From Endozoicomonas sp965232255 (lineage in GTDB: Bacteria; Pseudomonadota; Gammaproteobacteria; Pseudomonadales; Endozoicomonadaceae), in assembly GCA_965232255.1 (NCBI GenBank), contig OZ246962.1, forward strand, positions 124,001 to 188,000: DNA of 64,000 nucleotides, given 5' to 3'. The notes beneath the pieces are model-generated. The model was not told where the DNA came from, searched no databases, and worked only from the letters and a program-made list of their open reading frames with translations. A program made the position numbers and the translations under genes. Shown here one piece after another: positions 9,720 through 17,896 of this stretch; position 1 is the first letter of the stretch; each line of letters starts with the position of its first letter.

Positions 9720-9738
9720 AATAATGATAATTTTCAGA
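9720..9738. promoter_or_regulatory. Possible Fur box
   Basis: The stretch contains ATAATGATAAT, identical to 11 consecutive bases of the classic 19-bp Fur consensus; by eye 13 of 19 positions match. It lies about 200 bp upstream of the secreted metallopeptidase gene. The distance is long for a Fur operator, so this is tentative. Confidence 0.35.
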
Positions 9739-10244
9739 TAGGGCGTTTATTTTGCCGAAGCGCTAACAAAAATTGAGTTCGTATCCATACTGAAAATAAG
9801 TTACCAAGCCAGTTAAATAGCCGTCCAGGATTAACCGTATTGGCAATTAATGAACTGATGCGAAATGGCCATGCCTGAATTTACCGTACCCAAACAAAAA
9901 TTTGATGCATTGACGCGCTTTATTTTTTCTCGATAAATAAATCAACAAATCATGTACGCAATTTCAGAAATCATATTTATTATTTATTTCATTATTTTGA
10001 GTAGCTATACAAAATGAGAAATCATTGTTCGGCTCACTCAATACCACACCGCCTGAATCCGCCGGTTTTTCCCCGGTAAGTTCGTTTTTCTCGCCTTTGA
10101 TTCTGGTATGGTCTGGGTAATACACCGTAAAACGGTGCATTATGACCGTGCCCTTAAACTGTCAAATACATTGTCAAAGGATTATCAGCAATATCCGGAT
10201 CAGTGTCGCCACAATAGCCTGAGATGCAATGCGTCTTGTTTTGC

Positions 10245-10288
10245 GTAGTTCGTAGTTCAGAGTTCAGAGTTCAAAGCTCAGAGTTCAG
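10245..10288. repeat. Tandem AGTTCAG-type heptamer repeat
   Basis: About six imperfect copies of a 7-bp unit (AGTTCAG / AGTTCGT / AGCTCAG) run head to tail just downstream of the ispB stop at 10309. No function assigned. Confidence 0.75.
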
Positions 10289-10308
10289 CACGCTAGCTGC
10301 CTGTTCCC

Positions 10309-11286
10309 TCAAAAACTTCGGGCCACAGCAAAGTTAGCCAAATCCACCATAGCCTCACGATATTCGCTGGCTGGTAACAACTTCAGGCAGCGCTCTGCCT
10401 TGATTGCATATTCTTTGGCTTTTGCCGTGGTATACTCCAGCGCCCCACAACTTTGTACCGCCGCAATCACCGCTGTGATGTTATCGCGCCCACCTTGTTC
10501 AATGGCGGTACGAATCAACGCTTTCTGTTTATCAGTGCCATTTTGCAGGGTGTAAATCAGCGGCAGCGTGGGTTTGCCTTCGGCCAGGTCATCGCCCGGA
10601 TTCTTGCCCATGGCGAGCGGGTCGCCGTCGTAGTCCAACAGGTCATCCATCAACTGAAAGGCGATGCCGAGGTTGTTGCCAAAGCTGGCCATGGCACTTT
10701 CCAGTTCTGGGCTTGCCTTGCTCAGCACTGCCGCGCAGTGACTGGAAGCCTGAAACAACATAGCGGTTTTGCAGCGAATCACCTCCATATAGTCAGCTTC
10801 AGTGACATCGGCATCATGGATATTCATCAGCTGCATCACCTCACCTTCGGCGATGACATTGGTGGCATTGGCCAGGATATGCAACAGCTGGAAGTTCTCC
10901 AGGCCAATCATCATCTGAAAAGCTCTGGAGTAGAGAAAATCTCCCACCAGCACACTGGGCGCGTTGCCCCAAAGGGCATTGGCGGTATCGCGGCCACGGC
11001 GCAGGTCGGACTGGTCCACCACATCGTCATGGAGCAATGTGGCCGTGTGCAGAAATTCAATAATGGCAGCCAGAGGAACGTGGTGATAATCCTGATAACC
11101 ACAGGCACGGGCAGTCAGCAACACCAGCAGCGGGCGCAACCGTTTGCCACCGGACTTGATGATGTATTCGCCGATTTTGCTGACCAGGGCAACGTCGGAG
11201 TGCAACTGCTCATGAATGCACTCATTTACCCTGCAAAAATCGTCGTGAACGGCGAGCTGAAAAGAAGCTTGTTGTCTGTCCGGCAT
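10309..11286 (-). CDS. ispB: Octaprenyl diphosphate synthase
   Basis: Long-chain trans-prenyl transferase that makes the C40 side chain of ubiquinone and menaquinone. Both aspartate-rich Mg/diphosphate motifs are present: LLHDDVVDQSDLRRG and QLMDDLLDYDGD; GGKRLRPLLVLL is the typical N-terminal block. The open frame extends upstream to a GTG at 11376. I chose the ATG at 11286 (325 aa, the family length) because a promoter with TTGACA and TACGAT overlaps the longer version and would start transcription near 11308. It is divergent from rplU, the standard gammaproteobacterial arrangement. Confidence 0.95.
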   Translation of the reverse strand: MPDRQQASFQLAVHDDFCRVNECIHEQLHSDVALVSKIGEYIIKSGGKRLRPLLVLLTARACGYQDYHHVPLAAIIEFLHTATLLHDDVVDQSDLRRGRDTANALWGNAPSVLVGDFLYSRAFQMMIGLENFQLLHILANATNVIAEGEVMQLMNIHDADVTEADYMEVIRCKTAMLFQASSHCAAVLSKASPELESAMASFGNNLGIAFQLMDDLLDYDGDPLAMGKNPGDDLAEGKPTLPLIYTLQNGTDKQKALIRTAIEQGGRDNITAVIAAVQSCGALEYTTAKAKEYAIKAERCLKLLPASEYREAMVDLANFAVARSF

Positions 11287-11314
11287 CTGGCTAATTTGGT
11301 GGGCGAAATGGGGC

Positions 11315-11343
11315 ATCGTATTTAGTGCACTGGCAACTGTCAA
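11315..11343 (-). promoter_or_regulatory. Probable sigma-70 promoter of ispB
   Basis: On the minus strand a perfect -35 TTGACA (11338-11343) is followed after exactly 17 bp by TACGAT (11315-11320). The predicted start, near 11308, gives a leader of about 22 nt to the ATG at 11286. Confidence 0.6.
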
Positions 11344-11678
11344 TAGTGGGGTTGCCAAGCCGCTGGGCCGCAGCACAGGCCATTATCTGGACAAAATTGG
11401 CAACATCCTTTGCCCCTCACAAATTGTCACCAACTCTTGCCAGCGGAGCCAGACTTCCCTAAAATTTCGCCCCTGTCTGAGAATCCGGTGCGGTGTGCCA
11501 TTTTGTCATGAATCGCAAAGGCTTGCTGTTTTGCCCATGAGGTGCCGCCCATCCCTGAATATCAGGTATTCCCGCCCGTCGGGATGCGGTTTTTAGATAG
11601 ATACAAATTCCGCCCGCCTCTCCATGGCCGGCGGATGCCTTTGACAAAGAGGCTCTTAAGGATTTTCGGAGATTTAAT

Positions 11679-11990
11679 ATGTACGCAGTTATCAAAACTG
11701 GTGGCAAGCAGTACCGCGTAACCGAAGGAGAAGTCCTGAAGGTTGAGAAGCTGGATGTTGCTGCTGGTGAGAGCCTGGACATCAGCGACGTTCTGTTGAT
11801 TGCCAATGGTGAAGAGCTGAAAGTCGGTGCGCCCATGATCGCAGGCGCCAAGGTTACCGCTGAAGTTGTCAGCCATGGCCGTGGTCCTAAAATCCGCATC
11901 ATCAAGTTCAAGCGTCGTAAGCACCACCGCAAGCAAATGGGCCATCGTCAGTGGTTCACTGAGCTGAAGATCACCGGCATCGCTGGTTAA
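11679..11990 (+). CDS. rplU: 50S ribosomal protein L21
   Basis: 103 aa, full length. Starts MYAVIKTGGKQYRV, the conserved L21 N-terminus, and has the basic KFKRRKHHRKQMGHRQ segment near the C-terminus that contacts 23S rRNA. CGGAGA lies upstream of the ATG. It is co-directional with rpmA 98 nt downstream. The divergent neighbour is ispB. Confidence 0.98.
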   Translation: MYAVIKTGGKQYRVTEGEVLKVEKLDVAAGESLDISDVLLIANGEELKVGAPMIAGAKVTAEVVSHGRGPKIRIIKFKRRKHHRKQMGHRQWFTELKITGIAG

Positions 11991-12088
11991 TACATTGCTG
12001 ACGGGCTCTTTGCGAGCCCGTTAAATACTTCTAAGGACAGTCCCTGGTGTGGTAGCCGGTGACAGGTCCGGACTAAAAGGAGAGCAAG

Positions 12089-12346
12089 ATGGCTCACAAA
12101 AAAGCTGGCGGTAGTACCCGCAACGGTCGCGATTCAGAAAGTAAACGCCTTGGCGTCAAGATCTTTGGTGGCCAGGCCATCCAGGCCGGCGCCATCATCG
12201 TTCGTCAGCGTGGCACCAAGTTCCACGCTGGTGCTAACGTAGGCATCGGCAGGGACCATACTCTGTTCGCCAAAGCCGACGGTAAAGTCGTGTTTGAAGT
12301 GAAAGGCCCTAAAAAGCGCAAATACGTCAGCGTTTCTGCTGCGTAA
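12089..12346 (+). CDS. rpmA: 50S ribosomal protein L27
   Basis: 85 aa. Begins MAHKKAGGSTRNGRDSESK, the flexible N-terminal arm that reaches towards the peptidyl transferase centre; the VRQRGTKFHAG block is typical. AAGGAGAG precedes the ATG. In most gammaproteobacteria obgE follows directly; here a terminator follows and obgE lies about 5.5 kb away. Confidence 0.98.
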   Translation: MAHKKAGGSTRNGRDSESKRLGVKIFGGQAIQAGAIIVRQRGTKFHAGANVGIGRDHTLFAKADGKVVFEVKGPKKRKYVSVSAA

Positions 12347-12392
12347 TCGTGCTTTAGATCGTCAACGCTAACCGCTGACGATTCGCCAAAAA

Positions 12393-12419
12393 AGCCCCGA
12401 ATTCTCGGGGCTTTTTTTG
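12393..12419 (+). terminator. Terminator of rplU-rpmA
   Basis: AGCCCCGA (12393-12400) and TCGGGGCT (12405-12412) form an 8-bp stem with a 4-nt loop, followed by seven T. It ends the rplU-rpmA transcript 47 nt after the rpmA stop. Confidence 0.95.
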
Positions 12420-12688
12420 TTACCCTCCCCCACAGTGACCAACAGGGAATGAATCATTCTTTTCGTTGTCAGAACCAAGCCACGCGAATATCTGGCTTCG
12501 CGCATTGTCACCAACGCACGGCAGTTCGTAACCTCGACAGTTAGTAATGACAATTCGTAACCGTGCAGCGACCAGACGATGACTTGCGGACCCATAGCAA
12601 TGGCCAGTGAAGGCCCATGCTATTAACGCAGCTGACAGTACAGTTAGCCCGATGGCATCCTCAGGCCCCACGACAACGGCGGTGATGC
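12420..12688. other. Intergenic region, nothing recognised
   Basis: Between the rpmA terminator and the next possible gene I see no coding frame with a ribosome-binding site, no repeat and no RNA. Together with the downstream segment it belongs to DNA separating rpmA from obgE. Confidence 0.5.
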
Positions 12689-13285
12689 ATGACTTATCCC
12701 GTCAATCAGGCATATCTCGCACCATCTGTTGATCAACCGACTGCCCCTGATCCGATTAAAGCCCAACCCCACCCAGGGCAACTCAGCTTCACCTATTTCC
12801 CCCACAACAGCGCACCGATCAACGCCATAAAACTGACCGAAAGGCATATTGAGCAGCGCGATGTGTTGACGATGTACTATCCTCCCGAGTCGATCACCTT
12901 TACTGGCAACACCTGTCAGGAAGCACTCGGCTACACGCGCAACGATATGATTTTCAACGGCGGTCCGGAACATGAGCCACGACTGCACAAGCCTGAATGC
13001 CCGACCACGCAAACCCACACGGAAAAAGGCTGGCACTGTCACATCAAGGTGGCCAGAGAGCAGATACCGGGCTTTATCAGACAACTGTTTTTACGCCACA
13101 CCCCAGACTCCGAACAGAGCAAAATTCACCAACGGCAGTTTATGCGCTGCGTATATATTTTAAGGAATCAATCGGAAACCAGAGGACTGAAGTTTGCCGA
13201 TGGCAGCACTGCCGAAAATACCGAATGTTGTGATATGACGCAAAGCATCGCTGTGGATGACCGTGACTTTCTCCAGCTCTGTTGA
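12689..13285 (+). CDS. Unknown 198-aa protein
   Basis: Not recognised. The first 40 residues are rich in Pro, Gln and Asp and look disordered; the rest is polar and rich in His and Cys (for example GWHCHIK, ECCDM) with no membrane segment or signal peptide. The start at 12689 has only a weak upstream GGCGGTG. It ends 13 nt before the right end of a decayed TnpB element. The lack of homology by eye and the weak start leave some doubt that it is expressed. Confidence 0.45.
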   Translation: MTYPVNQAYLAPSVDQPTAPDPIKAQPHPGQLSFTYFPHNSAPINAIKLTERHIEQRDVLTMYYPPESITFTGNTCQEALGYTRNDMIFNGGPEHEPRLHKPECPTTQTHTEKGWHCHIKVAREQIPGFIRQLFLRHTPDSEQSKIHQRQFMRCVYILRNQSETRGLKFADGSTAENTECCDMTQSIAVDDRDFLQLC

Positions 13286-13298
13286 GCACTCAATTAAG

Positions 13299-13770
13299 TT
13301 GACATCCTCCACGCCCTAAAGGACGTGCATTCCTACAGCTAGACGGCGATCCCCCGCCGCAAGAATGGACTTTTCTGCGTTATCCGCAGGTGTTCAGCTC
13401 CGTACTCTGAACAAGTCCATTCTCTTATTCGCAAACTTGTTCTACCTCTCGGATTGCTGTCGGAGGTGACTCCGAAACACGAACAAATCTGGGTGGAGTA
13501 GGTTTCGTTGACTATATCGAACTCTACTGACCGCCCAATGGCTTTACATTTCAGTTGAGTTTTGAGCATTGCTCACATCGCCAACGAAGATTGCCGCATG
13601 GTTGTTTGTCAATGCGGACGTAAATTTGCAGAGAATAGAGAATAGTAGCAGTGACCCTTTTAACCGCCATATCAGGAGATACTGAAAATGCGGACGGCAA
13701 AAGAAGTTAGTTTGCCAGCCTTCTTGGTCGCTATCCCTCCCAGCACTAAAAGTACTGGGCTTCTCGCGAG
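13299..13770 (-). mobile_element. Decayed IS605-family (TnpB-only) element with both ends
   Basis: On the minus strand the right end reads as a small hairpin CACGTCCTTTAGGGCGTG followed by GAGGATGTCAA, closing at 13299. It matches the right end of the intact tnpB element at 17590 in layout and terminal bases. The left end (13697-13765) matches the left end of that element: a GCCCAGTACTT...AGTGCTGGG hairpin, GGATAGCGACC, GGCTGGCAAACTAACTTCTTTTGCC. Only about 470 bp remain, with a tnpB 3' fragment inside. The outer left limit is approximate. Confidence 0.75.
13339..13569 (-). pseudogene. TnpB C-terminal remnant
   Basis: A 76-codon frame keeps recognisable parts of the TnpB zinc-ribbon region: VNETYSTQICSCFG where TnpB proteins have T-Q-C-xx-C-G, then IREWTCSEYGAEH, equivalent to the second CxxC and following His. 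The second cysteine pair is damaged (C then Y) and the catalytic D-R-D-I-N block is lost. It belongs to a different TnpB subgroup from the copy at 16376, judged from the IREWTCSE wording. Flanked by matching element ends. Confidence 0.65.
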
Positions 13771-13885
13771 GTGTTCGGTGAAAATACGAAAATTACTTAC
13801 CACCTATACGACAATGTACAAAAAATAATCACAGCAATTATAATTGGACGCACATCTTTTTTTGCAAAACTTCCCAGGTAAATTT

Positions 13886-14620
13886 ATGAGTATTTCAGCT
13901 TGGTTCGATATCAGTAACACCCTGGTCAATATTCCCATTGGCGGTGGTTATGCCATGTCATGGGTAGAAGGCATTGGTACAATAGCCGGATTACTGTGCA
14001 TCTGGTTTGCCAGTCAGGAAAAAACCATCAACTATTTGTTTGGGCTGATCAACGTCACCCTGTTCGGGATCATCTTTTACCAGATCCAGCTCTATGGGCT
14101 GCTGATGTTGCAGCTATTTTTCTTCTGTGCCAACGTCTACGGCTGGTTCGCCTGGACACGGCCACAACAGGAGACCGGCGAATTGCTCAAAGTACGCTGG
14201 CTGTCCAGGAACAAACTGATCGCCACTGCGATTATTGCCGTTGCCGCCATTGCCCTGCTGACCCCCAATCTCGATGAAGCTTTTGCCCTGCTGGCCAGTT
14301 CAGCGGTTGGGCTGCTGAATCTGTTTGGCGCTAGCCTGGAAATGCCGGTACTGGAGCCGGGCGCACATCCATTCTGGGATGCATCCGTGACAGTCCTTTC
14401 GGTAATTGCACAAATACTGATGACGCGCAAATACGTCGAGAACTGGCTCCTGTGGGTGATTATTAACGTGATCAGCGTCGGCATCTACACGGCTCAGGGC
14501 GTTTATGCCATGGCGATTCAGTACGTTATTTTGCTGTTTATCGCCGCCAACGGTGCCCGTGAGTGGATGAATACTGCCAAAGAAAACCATAGCCATCCAG
14601 CCGAAGCGGTAACCCCATGA
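13886..14620 (+). CDS. pnuC: Nicotinamide riboside transporter PnuC
   Basis: Inner-membrane facilitator that imports nicotinamide riboside for NAD synthesis. 244 aa with about seven membrane segments. The WVEGIGTIAGLLCIWFASQEK start region and the NVYGWFAWTRP segment are typical of PnuC. The ATG at 13886 removes a 14-residue upstream extension without ribosome-binding site. Its stop overlaps the next start (ATGA at 14617), so it is coupled to a nucleoside phosphorylase that could act on the imported nucleoside. Confidence 0.93.
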   Translation: MSISAWFDISNTLVNIPIGGGYAMSWVEGIGTIAGLLCIWFASQEKTINYLFGLINVTLFGIIFYQIQLYGLLMLQLFFFCANVYGWFAWTRPQQETGELLKVRWLSRNKLIATAIIAVAAIALLTPNLDEAFALLASSAVGLLNLFGASLEMPVLEPGAHPFWDASVTVLSVIAQILMTRKYVENWLLWVIINVISVGIYTAQGVYAMAIQYVILLFIAANGAREWMNTAKENHSHPAEAVTP

Positions 14621-15357
14621 GCCAGTCGCAACCGCATATTTGTCTCATCCCTGACCAAGTTGAGGAGCGTGTCATACTCTGCGGTGAGCCCGCCCGGGTT
14701 GATCGCATTGCCGCCCTTAGCGATGATGCACAACTACTGTCGGATAATCGGGAATTTCGTTCCATGCGGGTTATCTGGCAGGGGCTCCCCATCACGGTTT
14801 GCAGCACCGGCATTGGTGCTCCTTCAGCCATTATCGCCATGGAAGAGTTACGCCTGTGTGGTGCCCGGCAGTTCATTCGCGTTGGCTCTGCCGGAGCGCT
14901 TCAGCCCCATATCGACCTTGGTGATCTGATCGTGGCCGAAGGTGCGGTGCGCGACGATGGCGGTTCAACCAGTTATGCACCCATCGCCTACCCGGCTATT
15001 GCCGATCGTCACTTAACACAGGCAATGTCGTCTTTTCTGGCTAGTCAGAACAAAACTACTTTTACCGGGCTGGTGCGCTCTCACGACAGTTTCTACCGGG
15101 ACGATGAAGCCGAAGTATGTGCATTCTGGCACCGGCTCGGCGTGCTGGGTGCCGACATGGAAACCTCAGCCCTGCTCACACTCGGTCGGCTGCGAGGGCT
15201 GCAGGTGGGTGCAGTGCTGAATGTTGTTGTGCGTTATGGCGCTGATGTTCAAGATGGCGTGAGCGAGTACGTCAATGCCGACGATACCATGATGGCAGGA
15301 GAGCGATGGGCAATAACCAGTGCATTTACCGCACTAAGCGCAACCAAACGACTTTAG
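14617..15357 (+). CDS. Nucleoside phosphorylase, uridine phosphorylase-like
   Basis: 246 aa, PNP/UDP (NP-I) family; phosphorolysis of a nucleoside to base and ribose 1-phosphate in the cytoplasm. Family marks: CGEPARVDRIA near the N-terminus (phosphate-binding Arg), GIGAPSAIIAMEEL, FIRVGSAGAL, and DMETSALLTLGRL (Glu-Met-Glu-type ribose-binding block; here D-M-E-T). The substrate cannot be read from sequence. Translational coupling to pnuC suggests nicotinamide riboside or another nucleoside of NAD salvage; that is inference. Confidence 0.88.
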   Translation: MSQSQPHICLIPDQVEERVILCGEPARVDRIAALSDDAQLLSDNREFRSMRVIWQGLPITVCSTGIGAPSAIIAMEELRLCGARQFIRVGSAGALQPHIDLGDLIVAEGAVRDDGGSTSYAPIAYPAIADRHLTQAMSSFLASQNKTTFTGLVRSHDSFYRDDEAEVCAFWHRLGVLGADMETSALLTLGRLRGLQVGAVLNVVVRYGADVQDGVSEYVNADDTMMAGERWAITSAFTALSATKRL

Positions 15358-15594
15358 TGAGATAATCTGACAGCGTTATTCTGCCCATGGAGGGGCAGGA
15401 TTCCTTCGACCAAAGAGCACGCCTTAACCTCATCCTCTCCAAAATTCCTGGAAAACTCTGACTTTTCTTCCCCCTGAAGCGCGTTCTATTGGTATTGTAT
15501 ATTGTAGTAACCAAGATCTGATCTAACACTTTCCAGTCCATCGTCGTCTGTACCGTCAGATCAGATCGTTACTTACTCACGCAATGGGTGCACA

Positions 15595-16053
15595 TTACTG
15601 CTGTTTGTATAACCGATAAGCATCAGCCAAAGGACCGGTTACTTTGTCGCCCTGAGCGTTCAGCACAAACAGTTGGTTTTCACCGACCAGATACTGGCTA
15701 CCGTTACTCAGGGTAATTTTGTCACGCGCCTCATTCCATTCAAACGTGCCCTGCTCATCAAATTTACCGTCTTTTTCCCCCAAATAATCACTTGTTAGCG
15801 AATATTGATCATTTTTTGCCAGGGTAAGTGTAATGGCTATTGCCGAGCAACTGGCGCAAGGTAGCTCACCGGTGTAGACGCCGACCCAATCAGTGGCTGC
15901 ACTACTGCTGTTACTGGTACTGTTGCTACTGTTTGTGTCGGCATTGGCAGCGTTTGCGGTTGCCGGGCTGCTTTGTTGCGCTTCCTGTTGAGTACACGCT
16001 GCCAAACCTATGCAGCACAGAGCAGCAATTAATATAGTTCGAGTTGCTTTCAT
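15595..16053 (-). CDS. NlpE-like lipoprotein
   Basis: 152 aa. The ATG at 16053 (GGAG 7 nt upstream) gives a lipoprotein signal ending in LAAC (Cys20 lipidated). An Asn/Ser-rich linker follows, then an NlpE N-terminal-like domain: WVGVYTGELPCASCSAI, with the C-x-x-C pair, and LTLAKNDQYSL. NlpE proteins are outer-membrane lipoproteins linked to copper tolerance and to surface sensing through Cpx in enterics. The second NlpE (OB-fold) domain is absent, so this is the short form. Confidence 0.8.
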   Translation of the reverse strand: MKATRTILIAALCCIGLAACTQQEAQQSSPATANAANADTNSSNSTSNSSSAATDWVGVYTGELPCASCSAIAITLTLAKNDQYSLTSDYLGEKDGKFDEQGTFEWNEARDKITLSNGSQYLVGENQLFVLNAQGDKVTGPLADAYRLYKQQ

Positions 16054-16375
16054 GAGATGCTCCAGAGTTACGGACAAGAAACAAAAAAATGGTGCCAGCC
16101 CAAAATAAGATAAAAATGAACAATCCAAAATAAGGAAAATACCGTTGAGTGGACTACTTGCCCGTGAAAGCGAGTGTAATTTTGTCTCAGTTTCGTTCCA
16201 ACCCACTCAGCCAATACACCTATTATTTACCGAAGAAGTGCGGAAAGCCCAGTACTTCCAGTGCTGGGATGGATAGCGACCAGCCTGATAAGGCTGGCAA
16301 ACTAACTTCTTTTGCCATCCATACATTCGACAACCCCTAACAGGATTTTTACAGACAATGTGATACTCTGTGAAA

Positions 16376-17500
16376 ATGAATACAAAACGTGCCTACAAAT
16401 ACAGATTCTACCCCACGACTGAGCAGGCGAAACTTCTTGCCCAGTCATTCGGTTGTGCTCGTTTTGTTTATAACGATACTCTGCGCTTTCGCACCGACGC
16501 ATACTACAAGGATGGAACTTCAATTTCTCACTCTGACGTCGAGAAGCGACTTGTCTCTCTCAAAACAGAATTTCCATTTTTGGCTGAGGTTTCCAGTGTC
16601 ATTCTTCAGCAAACCCTGCGTCACCAGCAGGAAGCTTTCAAAAACTTCTGGTCTGGCAGGGCAAAGTATCCGAAATTCAAAAAGCGCAATGCCAGACAGA
16701 GCATTCGTCTAACCAAAGCTGCTTTCAAATTCAAAGATGGCCAACTGTTCATTGCCAAAAGCAAAGAGCCTCTGAACATCCGTTGGAGTCAGCCACTATC
16801 TTCTGAACCATCCAGTATCACTATCAGCAAGGACTGTGCTGGCAGATACTTTGTCTCCATGCTCTGCGAGTTTGAAGCTAAACCAATGCCGATCAGCAAT
16901 AAAACGGTTGGCATTGATTTAGGTTTAACCGATCTGTTCATCACGTCCGATGGCAAGAAATCAAGCAATCCCCGTCATACTCTGCGCTATCAATCCAAAC
17001 TGGCTTACTACCAAAAACAGTTGGCCAGAAAGAAGAAAGGAAGTAGGAACAGATCTAAAGCCAGACTCAAGGTGGCTCGTATCCATGCCAAGATAGCCGA
17101 TTGCAGAATGGATGCTACTCACAAAGCATCCCGCACACTGATTAACGAGAACCAAGTTGTGTGTGTCGAGTCGTTAACCGTGAAAGGAATGATCAGAAAT
17201 CCAAAGCTGGCAAAACACATTGCGGATGCCAACTGGGGTGAATTTGTCAGACAACTGGAGTACAAGTCCGATTGGACTGGTCGTACTCTGGTTAAAATCG
17301 ACCGATTCTTCCCCAGTTCCAAACGGTGCTCCGGCTGTGGGTTTGTTCATGAAAGTCTGTCGTTGTCTATCCGTCATTGGCGTTGCCCTGAGTGCGGCGT
17401 TAAACACGACAGGGACATCAATGCAGCCATCAATATCAAAGCCGCCGGGCTGGCGGTGTTAGCCTGTGGAGCGACCGGAACGGGGGTGGCAGGGTCTTAG
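16376..17500 (+). CDS. tnpB: TnpB, RNA-guided endonuclease of an IS605-family element
   Basis: 374 aa. TnpB proteins are RNA-guided DNA nucleases using an RNA made from the element's right end. The N-terminal block RAYKYRFYPTTEQAKLLAQSFG is typical. RuvC residues appear intact: Asp in GIDLGLTDL, Glu in CVESLTVKGM, Asp in HDRDINAAINI. The zinc ribbon has CSGCG and CPECG pairs between the last two. The ATG at 16376 was taken over a GTG two codons upstream. A sister copy, interrupted by IS66, lies at 50871-56877. Confidence 0.92.
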   Translation: MNTKRAYKYRFYPTTEQAKLLAQSFGCARFVYNDTLRFRTDAYYKDGTSISHSDVEKRLVSLKTEFPFLAEVSSVILQQTLRHQQEAFKNFWSGRAKYPKFKKRNARQSIRLTKAAFKFKDGQLFIAKSKEPLNIRWSQPLSSEPSSITISKDCAGRYFVSMLCEFEAKPMPISNKTVGIDLGLTDLFITSDGKKSSNPRHTLRYQSKLAYYQKQLARKKKGSRNRSKARLKVARIHAKIADCRMDATHKASRTLINENQVVCVESLTVKGMIRNPKLAKHIADANWGEFVRQLEYKSDWTGRTLVKIDRFFPSSKRCSGCGFVHESLSLSIRHWRCPECGVKHDRDINAAINIKAAGLAVLACGATGTGVAGS

Positions 17501-17590
17501 ACTTTGCCACCTAGGGAAGGCGTGTTGAAACAGGAAGCCTGTTAGGTGACTAACGGGAATCCCGCTCCTTTAGGGGCGGGAGGATGTCAA
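17460..17590 (+). ncRNA. Probable omegaRNA (right-end RNA) of the tnpB element
   Basis: In characterised IS605-family TnpB systems the guide RNA covers the 3' end of tnpB and the right end, with the guide read from DNA just outside the element. Here the segment is conserved with the right ends at 45146 and 50781 up to a terminal hairpin whose arms differ between copies but still pair. The guide would begin at 17591. The 5' limit is a guess. Confidence 0.5.
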
Positions 17591-17896
17591 TGGTACAGCG
17601 GCGTGCATTCAGGCATATTCCCTGCATTAGTATCAACCTCGGATAACAACTCGCAAGTGTTATCCGGACAGCCAGGAAATTGAACAAAACTGAGGCGCAT
17701 TCTCGCTCCCTTTAGGGGCGAGTAGTTCACAACGATCGTTATTTTCAGCAAATATTTCAGTTTCAGGTTCATTTCGAACTAAAATCCTGCAAAATTTCCC
17801 GACCATTCTGATTATTCCTCCGCACAGGGTTACACACGGACAGCCAAGGCTGTCGGTCAGCGAAGGAACCAGGGGTGTTCCAGAGAGTCATAAGTG
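17591..17896. other. Intergenic region with three hairpins upstream of obgE
   Basis: Contains GGATAACA/TGTTATCC (17641-17665), a CTCGCTCC...GGGGCGAG hairpin (17702-17722) that resembles a TnpB right-end hairpin preceded by GCATT, and GACAGCC-aa-GGCTGTC (17839-17854). The middle one may be a relic of another TnpB element; it is not followed by GGATGTCAA. The obgE promoter should also lie here. Confidence 0.45.

Larger units (their letters stand above)
9519..10308. other. 790-bp intergenic region
   Basis: A+T-rich sequence between the metallopeptidase start and the ispB end. It contains a Fur-box-like stretch (9720-9738), a small CACCGT/ACGGTG hairpin (10123-10137) and a tandem AGTTCAG repeat (10245-10288). 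Open frames here are short and lack convincing starts. No RNA gene recognised. Confidence 0.6.
16232..17590 (+). mobile_element. IS605-family TnpB-only element (IS1341 type), apparently intact
   Basis: Carries tnpB without a tnpA. The left end contains two hairpins (GCCCAGTACTT...AGTGCTGGG at about 16246-16269 and CCAGCCT-gata-AGGCTGG at 16280-16297). The right end contains the hairpin CCCGCTCCTTTAGGGGCGGG followed by AGGATGTCAA, ending at 17590. The same right-end bases occur at 13299, 45146 and 50781. The left limit is approximate. TnpB-only elements cannot move alone and need TnpA supplied elsewhere. Confidence 0.8.

Noticed and set aside
10453..11325. 290-codon open frame antisense to ispB
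   Set aside because: Shadow of the certain ispB gene.
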